NCBI GenBank assembly: GCA_002168225.1 | Contig: NHBH01000009.1 | Location: 319,609 to 383,608 of the forward strand | Length of the DNA: 64,000 nucleotides | From: Micavibrio sp. TMED2 | Lineage (GTDB): Bacteria; Pseudomonadota; Alphaproteobacteria; TMED2 | Direction: 5' to 3' | Shown: positions 56,077 through 64,000 of the stretch, one piece after another | How the letters are laid out: each line of letters starts with the position of its first letter | Numbering within the stretch: the first letter of the stretch is position 1 | The notes under the pieces: generated by a model | The model's database searches: none | The model's input: the letters and a program-made list of their open reading frames with translations, nothing else | What the model was told of the DNA's origin: nothing | Translations under genes and position numbers: made by a program

Positions 56077-58743
56077 ATGCGCAGGGTAGAGCCAGCAGAA
56101 GCGGGCAGCAGGGATGGTGTGTCTCTGCCTGCCGATATGCATGCCCGGTCGCCGGAAGACGTGCTGGCCTTGACCGGCACTGCGCAGACCGCCGGTCTTG
56201 GTGCTGGTGAAATTGATGTCCGGCAGGCCCGATATGGCAAAAATCAGGTTGCGGGGCGCAAAAGCGTCTCGGCGCTGCGAATACTGGTCCGGCAATTTGC
56301 CAGCCCTGTGGTGGCCCTGCTGGCCGCCGCCATGGGCCTGTCGGCATCGCTTGGCGACTGGGCCGAGACCGTGGCCATTGCCAGTGTGCTGATGATTAAT
56401 ACCCTGATTGGCTTTATCGCCGAATTCCGGGCTGTGCGTTCGATGGAGGCCCTGCGGCGACTGGATACGCTGGTCACCCGGGTGCGGCGGGACGGTTATA
56501 TTCTGGTCTTGCCTGCTGAGGATCTAGTGCCCGGCGATATTATCATTCTCGAGGCGGGCGATCAGGTTCCTGCCGATGCCAGACTGCTTACGGTCTCGAA
56601 ACTGTCGGTCGATGAGTCCGCGCTGACCGGGGAATCCGTGCCTGTGGGCAAGGCGCTCGCTGCGGTGACCGATGATGCGGCAATCCATGAGCGGACATCC
56701 ATGTTGTTCAAGGGCACGAGCCTGACCAACGGCTCTGCCGAGGCCGTGGTGACGGCAACCGGCCGGTCGACGGAACTCGGCCGTATCGCATTGCTGGTGG
56801 AGGCGGGTGAGGACAGTGCCTCACCGCTTGAGGAGCGGCTGGCGGTTCTGACCCGGCAACTGATCTGGCTGACCCTTGGGGTGACGGTTCTGATCGGTCT
56901 GCTGGGCCTGTGGTCTGGTCAACCCTGGCGGCAGATGGTCGAGGCGGCGATTGCACTGGCCGTGGCGGCAATTCCGGAAGGTCTGCCGATCGTCGGGACG
57001 CTGGCTCTGGCGCGAGGCATGTTGCGGATGGCGCACAGCAATGCCGTGGTGAGAACGCTCGGTGCGGTGGAGACGCTGGGCACCGCATCGGTGATCATGA
57101 CCGACAAGACCGGCACGCTGACGGAAAACCGGATGACGGTCAGTTTTCTGCTGACCGTGGATGGGTTGTATGAGGTTGATCACGGGCAGGGCCGTATTAC
57201 GCCCTGCAAAGATGCCCCGGCGCCGGGGACTGCCCTTGATCACGCCTTGCGGGTCGGGTTGCTGTGCTCGAACGCCACGCTCGACGAGATCAGTGGCAAT
57301 ACCACTGGCGATCCGCTGGAAGTGGCGTTGCTGGAAGCCGGACGGCTGGATGGCCGGGACTGCATCGGGCATCTGGGCAGGCATCCCCGGATCAGGGAAT
57401 TCGCCTTTGATCCCGGTTTGCGCATGATGGCGACCATTCATCGGGATGATGATGCCGAGAGCAGGGTATTCGCCGCCGTAAAAGGCGCGCCGGAAGCGGT
57501 GCTGGACCATGTGACGAGCGTGATCAGCGCCGGTGAGGAACAGCCCTTCACCCCGGCGCTGCGCCAGAAGATCGAGACCGAGATGGCCGCCCTCGCCGCC
57601 GAGGGCTACCGGATGATTGCGCTCGCCGAACGATATGCCGACAGCGACATCAGTGATCCCTATGCCGGTCTGACCCTGCTCGGGATAGCCGCCCTGCGCG
57701 ACCCGCCGCGTGGCGATATTCAGACGGCGATCAATGCCTGCCATGATGCCGGTTTGCGGGTGGTGATGGTAACCGGTGATCACCCGGTCACGGCTAGCGC
57801 TATCGCCCGGTCTGTTGGTCTCGACAAGGATGCTTTCGGTGATGATGTGCATGCCCGGGCCACGCCGGAGAACAAGTTTGATCTGGTCGCTGCATGGCAG
57901 GCGAAGGGGCATGTGGTGGCGATGACCGGTGACGGCGTGAATGATGCACCGGCTTTGCGCAAGGCGGATATCGGTGTCGCCATGGGCATTCGGGGCACCG
58001 ATGTGGCGCGCGAGGCATCGGATATTGTCCTGCGGGATGATGCGTTCTCGACCATCGTGCTGGCCATTCGCGAGGGGCGCGTCATCTTCAGCAATATCCG
58101 CCAGCTTTGCGTTTATCTGCTGTCCTGCAATCTCGGCGAGGTCTTGCTGATTGCGCTGGCATTGCTCGCCGGTCTGCCCTTGCCATTGCTGCCGTTGCAA
58201 ATCCTGTTTCTCAATCTGGTCACCGATGTCTTTCCGGCGTTTGCCCTGGCGATGGGTGAGGGCGATGCCTCGATCGACAAGCGCCCGCCACGGCCTGCCG
58301 ATGAACCTATCCTGACCCGGGTACATTGGGGCATGATCATGTTCCACGGCGTTGCCATCAGCCTGTCCGTGCTTGCGGCTTTTGTCTTCAGCCTGTTTGT
58401 GCTGGAGGTCGGCGCGCAAGGGGCGGCGACCATCGCCTTTATCTCGATCGGCTTTGCCCAGCTCTGGCACGTCTTCAACATGCGCGATGCCCATGCCGGT
58501 CTGATCCGCAACAATGTAGTCTCCAGCCGCTGGGTCTGGGGTGCCACCCTGTTTTGTCTCGCCCTGTTGCTGGCTACGGTTTTCATACCGGCCCTCTCAT
58601 CGGTCCTGAACATGGTGCCACCCGGACCTGATGGCTGGCTGGTTATTGTGATTAGCAGCCTCCTGCCCCTGCTTTCCGGACAGATACTGCTAGGCGTACT
58701 GCGATTGCGCCGTGCCGGAACCCACCCATCCAAAGGAGATTAA
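56077..58743 (+). CDS. P-type cation ATPase, P2A (calcium) type
   Basis: 888 residues from ATG 56077; a TTG at 55996 would add 27. Phosphorylation motif DKTGTLT at about 342, A-domain LTGES (about 190), hinge MTGDGVNDAPALRKADIGVA (about 620). The fourth-helix motif IPEGLPI and sixth-helix LVTDVFPAFALAMGEGD with NLGEVLLIAL resemble SERCA and bacterial Ca pumps (PEGLP, NxxTD, NxxE). It probably exports Ca2+ or Mn2+. Cation N-domain and C-domain are present. The monooxygenase gene follows after 3 bases. Confidence 0.9.
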   Translation: MRRVEPAEAGSRDGVSLPADMHARSPEDVLALTGTAQTAGLGAGEIDVRQARYGKNQVAGRKSVSALRILVRQFASPVVALLAAAMGLSASLGDWAETVAIASVLMINTLIGFIAEFRAVRSMEALRRLDTLVTRVRRDGYILVLPAEDLVPGDIIILEAGDQVPADARLLTVSKLSVDESALTGESVPVGKALAAVTDDAAIHERTSMLFKGTSLTNGSAEAVVTATGRSTELGRIALLVEAGEDSASPLEERLAVLTRQLIWLTLGVTVLIGLLGLWSGQPWRQMVEAAIALAVAAIPEGLPIVGTLALARGMLRMAHSNAVVRTLGAVETLGTASVIMTDKTGTLTENRMTVSFLLTVDGLYEVDHGQGRITPCKDAPAPGTALDHALRVGLLCSNATLDEISGNTTGDPLEVALLEAGRLDGRDCIGHLGRHPRIREFAFDPGLRMMATIHRDDDAESRVFAAVKGAPEAVLDHVTSVISAGEEQPFTPALRQKIETEMAALAAEGYRMIALAERYADSDISDPYAGLTLLGIAALRDPPRGDIQTAINACHDAGLRVVMVTGDHPVTASAIARSVGLDKDAFGDDVHARATPENKFDLVAAWQAKGHVVAMTGDGVNDAPALRKADIGVAMGIRGTDVAREASDIVLRDDAFSTIVLAIREGRVIFSNIRQLCVYLLSCNLGEVLLIALALLAGLPLPLLPLQILFLNLVTDVFPAFALAMGEGDASIDKRPPRPADEPILTRVHWGMIMFHGVAISLSVLAAFVFSLFVLEVGAQGAATIAFISIGFAQLWHVFNMRDAHAGLIRNNVVSSRWVWGATLFCLALLLATVFIPALSSVLNMVPPGPDGWLVIVISSLLPLLSGQILLGVLRLRRAGTHPSKGD

Positions 58744-58746
58744 CCC

Positions 58747-59043
58747 ATGTCAGCCAACGTAAAGATTGTCGCTATTCTGACCGCCCATGAGGGGAAGGCC
58801 GGGGCGTTGCGTGCGCTGCTCGACGGTATGGTTGCCCCCAGCCGGGCAGAGCCGGGCAATCTGCGGTACGACCTCTGGGAGGATCAGGCGCAGCCGGGCC
58901 GGTTTGTTATCGACGAGCTCTACACCGACAGTTCGGCGATCGACGCACATCGCAAGACAGCGCATTTCGAGAATTATTTTTCAGTCATTTGCGATCTTGC
59001 CGACCGCACCGTGTTCCTGCTCGATCCGATCGAGGTCGCCTGA
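58747..59043 (+). CDS. Putative quinol monooxygenase (ABM domain)
   Basis: 98 residues with an antibiotic-biosynthesis-monooxygenase fold: VKIVAILTAHEGKAGALRAL, SRAEPGNLRYDLWEDQAQPG, FVIDELYTDSSAIDAHRKTA and HFENYF. These YgiN-like dimers oxidise quinols or similar small aromatics without cofactor. It starts 3 bases after the ATPase stop and is probably co-transcribed, although no functional link is obvious. Confidence 0.88.
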   Translation: MSANVKIVAILTAHEGKAGALRALLDGMVAPSRAEPGNLRYDLWEDQAQPGRFVIDELYTDSSAIDAHRKTAHFENYFSVICDLADRTVFLLDPIEVA

Positions 59044-59059
59044 CCGGGCGTTCAAGCCT

Positions 59060-61186
59060 CTAGCCCTCTTTCTGCTGTCGCTCTGCCTTTGGTTTATAGG
59101 CCGGGACCAGTTCGTTGGCGGTGCCGACGAGGGCGGTCAGCTCGTTTTTGTTCATCCATTTCAGCGCGGCTTCCGGCGTCGGGGCGGCCTCGAGTTTGGC
59201 ACGGGCCGTGACCTTGTCGAGGAAAGCCTGTTCATCTTCACCATCATCGGGCTGCAGCGATGCGCAATGGCTGGTCAGCACGGCAGGATTCTCGAACAGC
59301 GCCAGCAATCCGGCGCTCGATGCACCGCGATAGTTGTCGACCAGCGCATCCATGCGAGTGAATGTCGGTGGTTCTGCGATTTCTTCCGGTGTCTTCAACA
59401 GGCCGATGCGGGACAGGAATGTGCCGGTCCACTGGCAACCGCTGATCCGTGACAACCAGGGCGAGAGCAGTAGCCCAACCAGTACCGGGGACAGCCAGAT
59501 CAACTGGTTCGGGGCGAGCCATGCCAGCATGATGCCGGGGATCAGCCCCATCAGCACATGGCGGCGGTGGCGCCGGAATGCCTCGCCCCAGCTCATCACC
59601 GCACCTTCACGGGTCTGGGTCGCCCAGCCGCTGTCGAAACCGGCGAAAATCTGCACCACCTGCCAGACCTGAATCATCATCAGGATCGGCGCATAAAGCG
59701 CGGAGAGGATAATCTCCAGCACCGTGCTGGCAATGATCCTGATGCCGCCACCGAATTTCCGGCGCATTGCCGGGCGGATCAATGCCGCAACCATGCCGAC
59801 CAGTTTGGGCAGCAACAGCATAAAGATCGACAGGCTGAACAGCCCGATCATGCGCTCGGCATCGAATACCGGCCAGTTCGGGAACAGCTGTAAACCATCC
59901 TCGAAATAGTCGGGCTGGATAATCAGGGTTTGCAGGGTCAGGGTAAAGCCGACCAGCAACATGGCGAGCCAGATCGGCGACATCAGATAGGAGCCGATCC
60001 CGACGAAGAAATGTACCCGGCTCGGCCAGCGCAGGCCGCGGGCACCGATGATCTTGCTGTGCTGCAGGTTGCCCTGTGCCCAGCGCCGGTCACGGATGGC
60101 GAGATCGATCAGGGACGGCGGCGAGCCTTCCCAGCTGCCGCCCAGATCGGTATCCATGCGCACTTGCCAGCCACCACGGCGGATCAGGGCCGCCTCGACA
60201 AAATCATGGCTCATCACATGACCGCCGAAGGGCATGCGACCGGGCAGGGTCGGCAGGCCGCAATTCTCGGCAAAGGCCTTGACCCGGATCATCGCGTTAT
60301 GGCCCCAGTAATTGCCGTCCTTGCCCTGCCAGGCGGCAACGCCATTGGCGATCACCGGACCGTAGAGTCGTCCGGCAAACTGCTGCAGCCGGGCAAACAG
60401 GGTATTGCCACCGGCGAGGATCGGCAGGGTCTGGAGAATGCCCAGCTTTGGTTCAGCTGCCATGCGGGCGGTCATGCGGATGATGGTGTCACCCGACATG
60501 ACGCTGTCGGCGTCGAGCACCAGCATGTGGTCATAACGGGCACCCCAGCGCTCGATGAACTCGTGCAGGTTGCCAGCCTTGCGTCCGGTATTGTGCTTGC
60601 GGCGGCGATACCAGACAGCGACCTTGTTCCGCAGCGCCTGCTTCAACTCGGCATAGGCGAGGGTCTCGCGCAGCCATGCTTCCGGGTCGCGGGTATCGGA
60701 GGCGATGAATATCTCGAAATCCTGTCCATTACCGGCTTCTGCCAGTTCCTCGCCCATGGCTTGCAGCGCGGCACAGGTGGCAGCGGGATCTTCGTTATAG
60801 ACCGGCATCAGGAGTACGGTGCGACCGAGATTGGCGCGTCGTTGGTCGACCTCGTCCAGTTCATTCTGCGATGCGCGGATATTGAAAAACCCCGCAAGGG
60901 TCTGGGTTGTCGAGAATGAAATCCAGCCGAAAGTGGTGACGAACAGAACCAGCAGCACTTCCTGCAGCACGGTCTGGGTTTCGTTGCCGAACACCAGATT
61001 CATCTGCACATAGCCGTAATATGTCAGCAGGATCGCGCCGCCAAAGGCGACAAGTCGGGCCAGCATGGTGCGGGCCGAGGGCCAGTCAAATGTGGCCTTC
61101 GGTGTTTTTTTGAGCGACTGGATCGGCATCGCCAGCGGGGCCGGTGGCGGGGTTGCCATGTTGTTGTGAATGTCGATGACGCTCAT
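59060..61186 (-). CDS. opgH: Glucan biosynthesis glucosyltransferase H
   Basis: 708 residues from ATG 61186, overlapping the opgG stop (ATGA); the ATG at 61210 is less likely. Family 2 glycosyltransferase with TVLLMPVYNEDPAATCAALQ, the catalytic DADSVMSG, GHNAMIRVKAFAENCGLPTL and the QxxRW-like RRWAQGNLQHSKI. About seven or eight membrane helices frame it. OpgH polymerises beta-1,2-glucan backbone from UDP-glucose across the inner membrane for osmoregulated periplasmic glucans. The C-terminal cytoplasmic tail is about 170 residues. Confidence 0.93.
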   Translation of the reverse strand: MSVIDIHNNMATPPPAPLAMPIQSLKKTPKATFDWPSARTMLARLVAFGGAILLTYYGYVQMNLVFGNETQTVLQEVLLVLFVTTFGWISFSTTQTLAGFFNIRASQNELDEVDQRRANLGRTVLLMPVYNEDPAATCAALQAMGEELAEAGNGQDFEIFIASDTRDPEAWLRETLAYAELKQALRNKVAVWYRRRKHNTGRKAGNLHEFIERWGARYDHMLVLDADSVMSGDTIIRMTARMAAEPKLGILQTLPILAGGNTLFARLQQFAGRLYGPVIANGVAAWQGKDGNYWGHNAMIRVKAFAENCGLPTLPGRMPFGGHVMSHDFVEAALIRRGGWQVRMDTDLGGSWEGSPPSLIDLAIRDRRWAQGNLQHSKIIGARGLRWPSRVHFFVGIGSYLMSPIWLAMLLVGFTLTLQTLIIQPDYFEDGLQLFPNWPVFDAERMIGLFSLSIFMLLLPKLVGMVAALIRPAMRRKFGGGIRIIASTVLEIILSALYAPILMMIQVWQVVQIFAGFDSGWATQTREGAVMSWGEAFRRHRRHVLMGLIPGIMLAWLAPNQLIWLSPVLVGLLLSPWLSRISGCQWTGTFLSRIGLLKTPEEIAEPPTFTRMDALVDNYRGASSAGLLALFENPAVLTSHCASLQPDDGEDEQAFLDKVTARAKLEAAPTPEAALKWMNKNELTALVGTANELVPAYKPKAERQQKEG

Positions 61187-62736
61187 GGGCCGTTCCATCG
61201 GTAAAGCCATGTCTCGGAAACTGGCCCCTCAGGTCCATGCAGCTCCATCTGCATCTCTGATTTTGCCGTGCCTTCCGGCTCGAACCGGAAGCTGGCGCGG
61301 ATGAACTTGCCGTCCGGCAATTCGCGCAGTTGCAGTTCACTGACGGAACCGGTCGATACAGTCGGTTGCAGGGAAAGCTGGCTCGGCATGCCTTCATATT
61401 TGTGGAAGTCGATGACAAATCTGCGGGCAGAACTGCCGGTGTGATCCGCATCACCGATACGGGTGGTCAGTACCCTTGCCGGTGGCAGATCATCAGGCGC
61501 GCCACGGCCCCAATGCAGCCTGTAGGCGAATTCGTGACCATCCGGCTGTGGTCCGATTGGCTGTGCCGGACGCCAGAAGGCGAAGATGTTTTCGTTCAGT
61601 TCATTCGAGGTCGGCACTTCCACAAGCATCACAGCGCCTTGTCCCCAGCCGGAGGCTGGCTCGACCCAAACGCTGGGTCGTTGCTCAAAACGGTTCTGGA
61701 TATCCTGATAGTGATCAAATGTTCGGGGGCGCTGCGTCAGGCCAAAACCGGTCGGGTTAAGGTCCTGAAAAGCCGATATCTCGACCTGTGACGGGTTGGT
61801 GAGCGGACGCCAGAGGCGGCGACCGGCACCGGTAATCATCTGCAGACCGCTGCTGTTGTGTACGGCGTTGCGATAGTCATCAATGCCCACCTTGTCGCCG
61901 GGCGAGAAGAAGAACATGGAGTTCAGCGGGGCGATCCCGATCTGGCTGATTTCGGTGCGCGGGAACAGACGAGCCTTGATGTCCATCGTGGTGGTGGCAC
62001 CGGGCATGATCCTGAATTCATAGGCACCGGTGCAGGATGGGCTGTCGAGCAGGGCACAGAGGGTGACCTCCTGGGCAAACGCATCAGGCTCGACGATCCA
62101 GATTGCCTTGATGACCGGGAACTCTTCACCGCCGGGGGTGCCGGTCCTGATCGCCAGTGCCCGGGCTGTCGCACCAAAATGCAGGCCCTGCGCCAGAGCG
62201 CGGAATTTGCTGGCCCCCTGAAAGACCAGAAACTCGTCGAGCTTGTCCGGTTGGTTCACGGGATGGGACAGGCGCAACCCGCTATAGTCGAGGCCATCGA
62301 AAACCTCTGCCGGTGCGCGCCCATCCGGATAACCGAACAGTGCCGGATCGAATTGCAGGTTCTCTGGCGAGAAGCTGATTGGTGTGGTCTGCTCCTTGCC
62401 GATCACCGAGAGTTTGACCGGGTCGCGATAGATCAGGCCGGGGGGCAGTGGTGACAGTTTGAAACCCTTGTTACCACCAAGCATGCCGGGTATCTCGGGC
62501 GTGGCAGTTATGCCGTGATAATGGGTTTGATCCAGATCAGCGAAAGGCGCAGACAGCGCCATTTTTTGCGCCGAAAATGCGCTGCCAGCCTGATTGGTGG
62601 CAAGGCGCACCACATCCTTAAAGCCGCGTATTGCGGTTTCGGCCGGGCTGGCGGCATCAGCCAGTTCCCGCTGATACATGAGTGTGGGGAGCAGGCCTGA
62701 AACGGCCGCAGCCATTATGAACTGGCGACGATGCAT
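61183..62736 (-). CDS. opgG: Glucans biosynthesis protein G
   Basis: 517 residues with N-terminal signal (RRQFIMAAAVSGLLPTLMYQ, Tat-like RRQF). OpgG pattern: GFKDVVRLATNQAGSAFSAQ, FRALAQGLHFGATARALAIR, GYDFD-equivalent NPTGFGLTQRPRTFDHYQDI and PSVWVEPASGWGQGAVMLVE. OpgG modifies the periplasmic glucan chain; recent work on the family shows beta-glucanase activity. It precedes and is coupled to opgH by ATGA. Confidence 0.92.
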   Translation of the reverse strand: MHRRQFIMAAAVSGLLPTLMYQRELADAASPAETAIRGFKDVVRLATNQAGSAFSAQKMALSAPFADLDQTHYHGITATPEIPGMLGGNKGFKLSPLPPGLIYRDPVKLSVIGKEQTTPISFSPENLQFDPALFGYPDGRAPAEVFDGLDYSGLRLSHPVNQPDKLDEFLVFQGASKFRALAQGLHFGATARALAIRTGTPGGEEFPVIKAIWIVEPDAFAQEVTLCALLDSPSCTGAYEFRIMPGATTTMDIKARLFPRTEISQIGIAPLNSMFFFSPGDKVGIDDYRNAVHNSSGLQMITGAGRRLWRPLTNPSQVEISAFQDLNPTGFGLTQRPRTFDHYQDIQNRFEQRPSVWVEPASGWGQGAVMLVEVPTSNELNENIFAFWRPAQPIGPQPDGHEFAYRLHWGRGAPDDLPPARVLTTRIGDADHTGSSARRFVIDFHKYEGMPSQLSLQPTVSTGSVSELQLRELPDGKFIRASFRFEPEGTAKSEMQMELHGPEGPVSETWLYRWNGP

Positions 62737-62847
62737 TATAGGTCAAAACCCGGATGACGGATGTCCAAATTGGCTTTCACACCAACTGATTAGGTAACTT
62801 GGGCGGTATCGGGTTGGTTCCCGAAAAAATATTGCGCCGCAAAAAAG

Positions 62848-64000
62848 TCACGAATGGTCGATGGACGCGCGCGTTATCCAAGTTTCGCTGAGCGTCTTGT
62901 CGCCGTGCTTCAAATACGCTCGTAACTCAATTTTATCAATGCCTTCATCGGCTGTAAAATCGAAAGTAAGGCGCCAGCGTTTGGTGCCGACCACGGGACG
63001 GACGGCAACCGGTTCGAGAATTCTGCCGCCACGGGCTTCAATCACCGGTTCGACCGTGCTGTCATCAGGCATGGTGTCAAGCGGACCGCCGATAAAGTCC
63101 ACGACCATCTTGTCGGTACCTTTTGGCAAATCGCTGCCCGGTGCGCCGCCGATGCCCTGATAGGTCGCATGGGTGTGGGCCACCTGTTCCGGCTGTGGAT
63201 CGCGATCGGTCCAGTTGAGTTTGTACTCGTAAGTCAGCTCATCACCAGCTTCCGGCGTGGTTTCCGGTGACCAGTAAGCGACAATGTTGTCGAAGGTTTC
63301 GTCATGGGTCGGGATCTCGATCAGCTGTACGGATCCTTTGCCCCAATTGCCTTGTGGTTCGACCCAGACCGATGGGCGCCGATTGTAGAAGACACCGTCA
63401 TCCTGATAGTGCTCGAAATTCCTATCACGCTGGATCAGGCCAAAGCCATCCGGGTTTTCATCGAAAAAGCTCGATGTTTCAACGCCCTGATGGTTGTTCC
63501 ACAGTGCGCGCCAGATACGTTCGCCATGCCCGGTCTTGATTGCCAGTCCGTCGCTATCGTGAATTTCAGGTCGCCAGTCATGGGCGTGATCCTGTCCTCG
63601 GTCCCGTTCGGCATACCAGTACATGCTGGTGAGCGGGGCGATACCGATGCGTTTGACCGATTTGCGCATGAAGATGTGGCATTTGACGGTGACCAGCTGG
63701 CCCGGCAAATCGTTTTTGTCACGCAGGCCGAATTGATATGCGCCGGTTACCGATGGCCCATCGAGTAAAGCCCAGGCAGTCAGTGTATCACCCTCTTCCT
63801 GAGGTGGGCCGAGCCAGATATCAGTGAAGCGTGGGAATTCTTCTGGCTCCGCCAGGCCGGTATTGATGGCCAGCCCACGTGCCGACAATCCGTATTGGCC
63901 AAGCGGGCCGTCCGCACGGAAATAGGATGCACCGAGAAATGAAATCCAGTCAGGTTTGCCACCGGGGCGCATGACCCGGAAACCGGCAAAACCGGTATCT
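62848..64000 (-). CDS. Second OpgG/OpgD-family protein (5' end outside window)
   Basis: The frame is open to the right edge, reading DTGFAGFRVMRPGGKPDWIS, then FLGASYFRADGPLGQYGLSA, FGLIQRDRNFEHYQDDGVFY and PSVWVEPQGNWGKGSVQLIE. This is the same family as the neighbouring opgG but clearly different in sequence, closer in feel to OpgD/typical OpgG with GASYFRA. About 384 residues are visible; roughly 130 more plus the signal peptide should lie beyond 64000. The gap to the opgG start is 111 bases, so all three genes could share a promoter. Confidence 0.92.
   Translation of the reverse strand, partial: DTGFAGFRVMRPGGKPDWISFLGASYFRADGPLGQYGLSARGLAINTGLAEPEEFPRFTDIWLGPPQEEGDTLTAWALLDGPSVTGAYQFGLRDKNDLPGQLVTVKCHIFMRKSVKRIGIAPLTSMYWYAERDRGQDHAHDWRPEIHDSDGLAIKTGHGERIWRALWNNHQGVETSSFFDENPDGFGLIQRDRNFEHYQDDGVFYNRRPSVWVEPQGNWGKGSVQLIEIPTHDETFDNIVAYWSPETTPEAGDELTYEYKLNWTDRDPQPEQVAHTHATYQGIGGAPGSDLPKGTDKMVVDFIGGPLDTMPDDSTVEPVIEARGGRILEPVAVRPVVGTKRWRLTFDFTADEGIDKIELRAYLKHGDKTLSETWITRASIDHS

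Overview
The window looks like a chromosomal segment of an alphaproteobacterium. The phage genes are of the type found in Rhodobacterales and Rhodospirillales prophages and gene transfer agents (DUF2460, DUF2163, NlpC/P60 and a giant tip protein in a row). The right side carries a Tat-exported PaoABC-type aldehyde oxidoreductase, OpgGH glucan synthesis genes and alphaproteobacterial-style ATGA-coupled operons. I cannot name the genus. The left ~36.8 kb is visibly richer in GC than the right ~27 kb, which suggests two different histories.

Region 1 (3-25456) is the right-hand part of a lambda-like/GTA-like prophage: Cas4-like nuclease, primase-helicase, RuvC-like resolvase, a DUF1778/GNAT toxin-antitoxin pair, a ParB-methylase, capsid fusion, tail module (with a -1 frameshift site in the chaperone gene) and a lysis cassette (M15 endolysin, nested Rz/Rz1). 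It is defective: the start of a C5-cytosine methylase is joined directly to the last third of a portal gene. The terminase genes that normally lie between them are absent. No integrase or repressor is visible.

Region 2 (25518-36115) is a leftward metal/redox island. A CmtR-like ArsR repressor gene (C-x3-C plus a distal Cys) lies divergent to a nine-gene, mostly stop-start-coupled run: HMA-CDF cation exporter, lspA, CYP152-type fatty-acid peroxygenase, Na/Ca exchanger, small ORF, CcmG, TlpA, SCO1, CcdA. It is followed by a persulfide-dioxygenase-like MBL protein with a multicopper oxidase, and then by a 1-Cys peroxiredoxin. Three promoters of identical design (TCGACA, 16-bp spacer, TATA-type -10, with an ATATCATN-N4-GATGATAT palindrome in the spacer) precede the CDF, MBL and peroxiredoxin genes. 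This looks like one regulon joining metal export, periplasmic thiol/copper handling, sulfane sulfur/peroxide detoxification and H2O2-dependent lipid oxidation. It is the best candidate here for an undescribed system. A merR gene broken by one stop codon (36389-36829) closes the island.

Region 3 (about 37.4-45.5 kb) is a lower-GC cluster of small-molecule redox genes: SDR, MFS, RibD-like reductase, two cupins, an F420/NADP-type oxidoreductase, a double carboxymuconolactone-decarboxylase protein, a LysR regulator, a cyclophilin-like protein and an aldo/keto reductase. Region 4 (46.0-51.4 kb) encodes a periplasmic molybdenum aldehyde oxidoreductase and its XdhC-MocA fusion maturase. Region 5 (51.6-64.0 kb) holds a TPR-sulfotransferase, an internally deleted flavodoxin, a CPA2 K+/H+ antiporter, a Ca-type P-ATPase, a small ABM-domain monooxygenase, opgH, opgG and a second, truncated opgG-like gene at the window edge.
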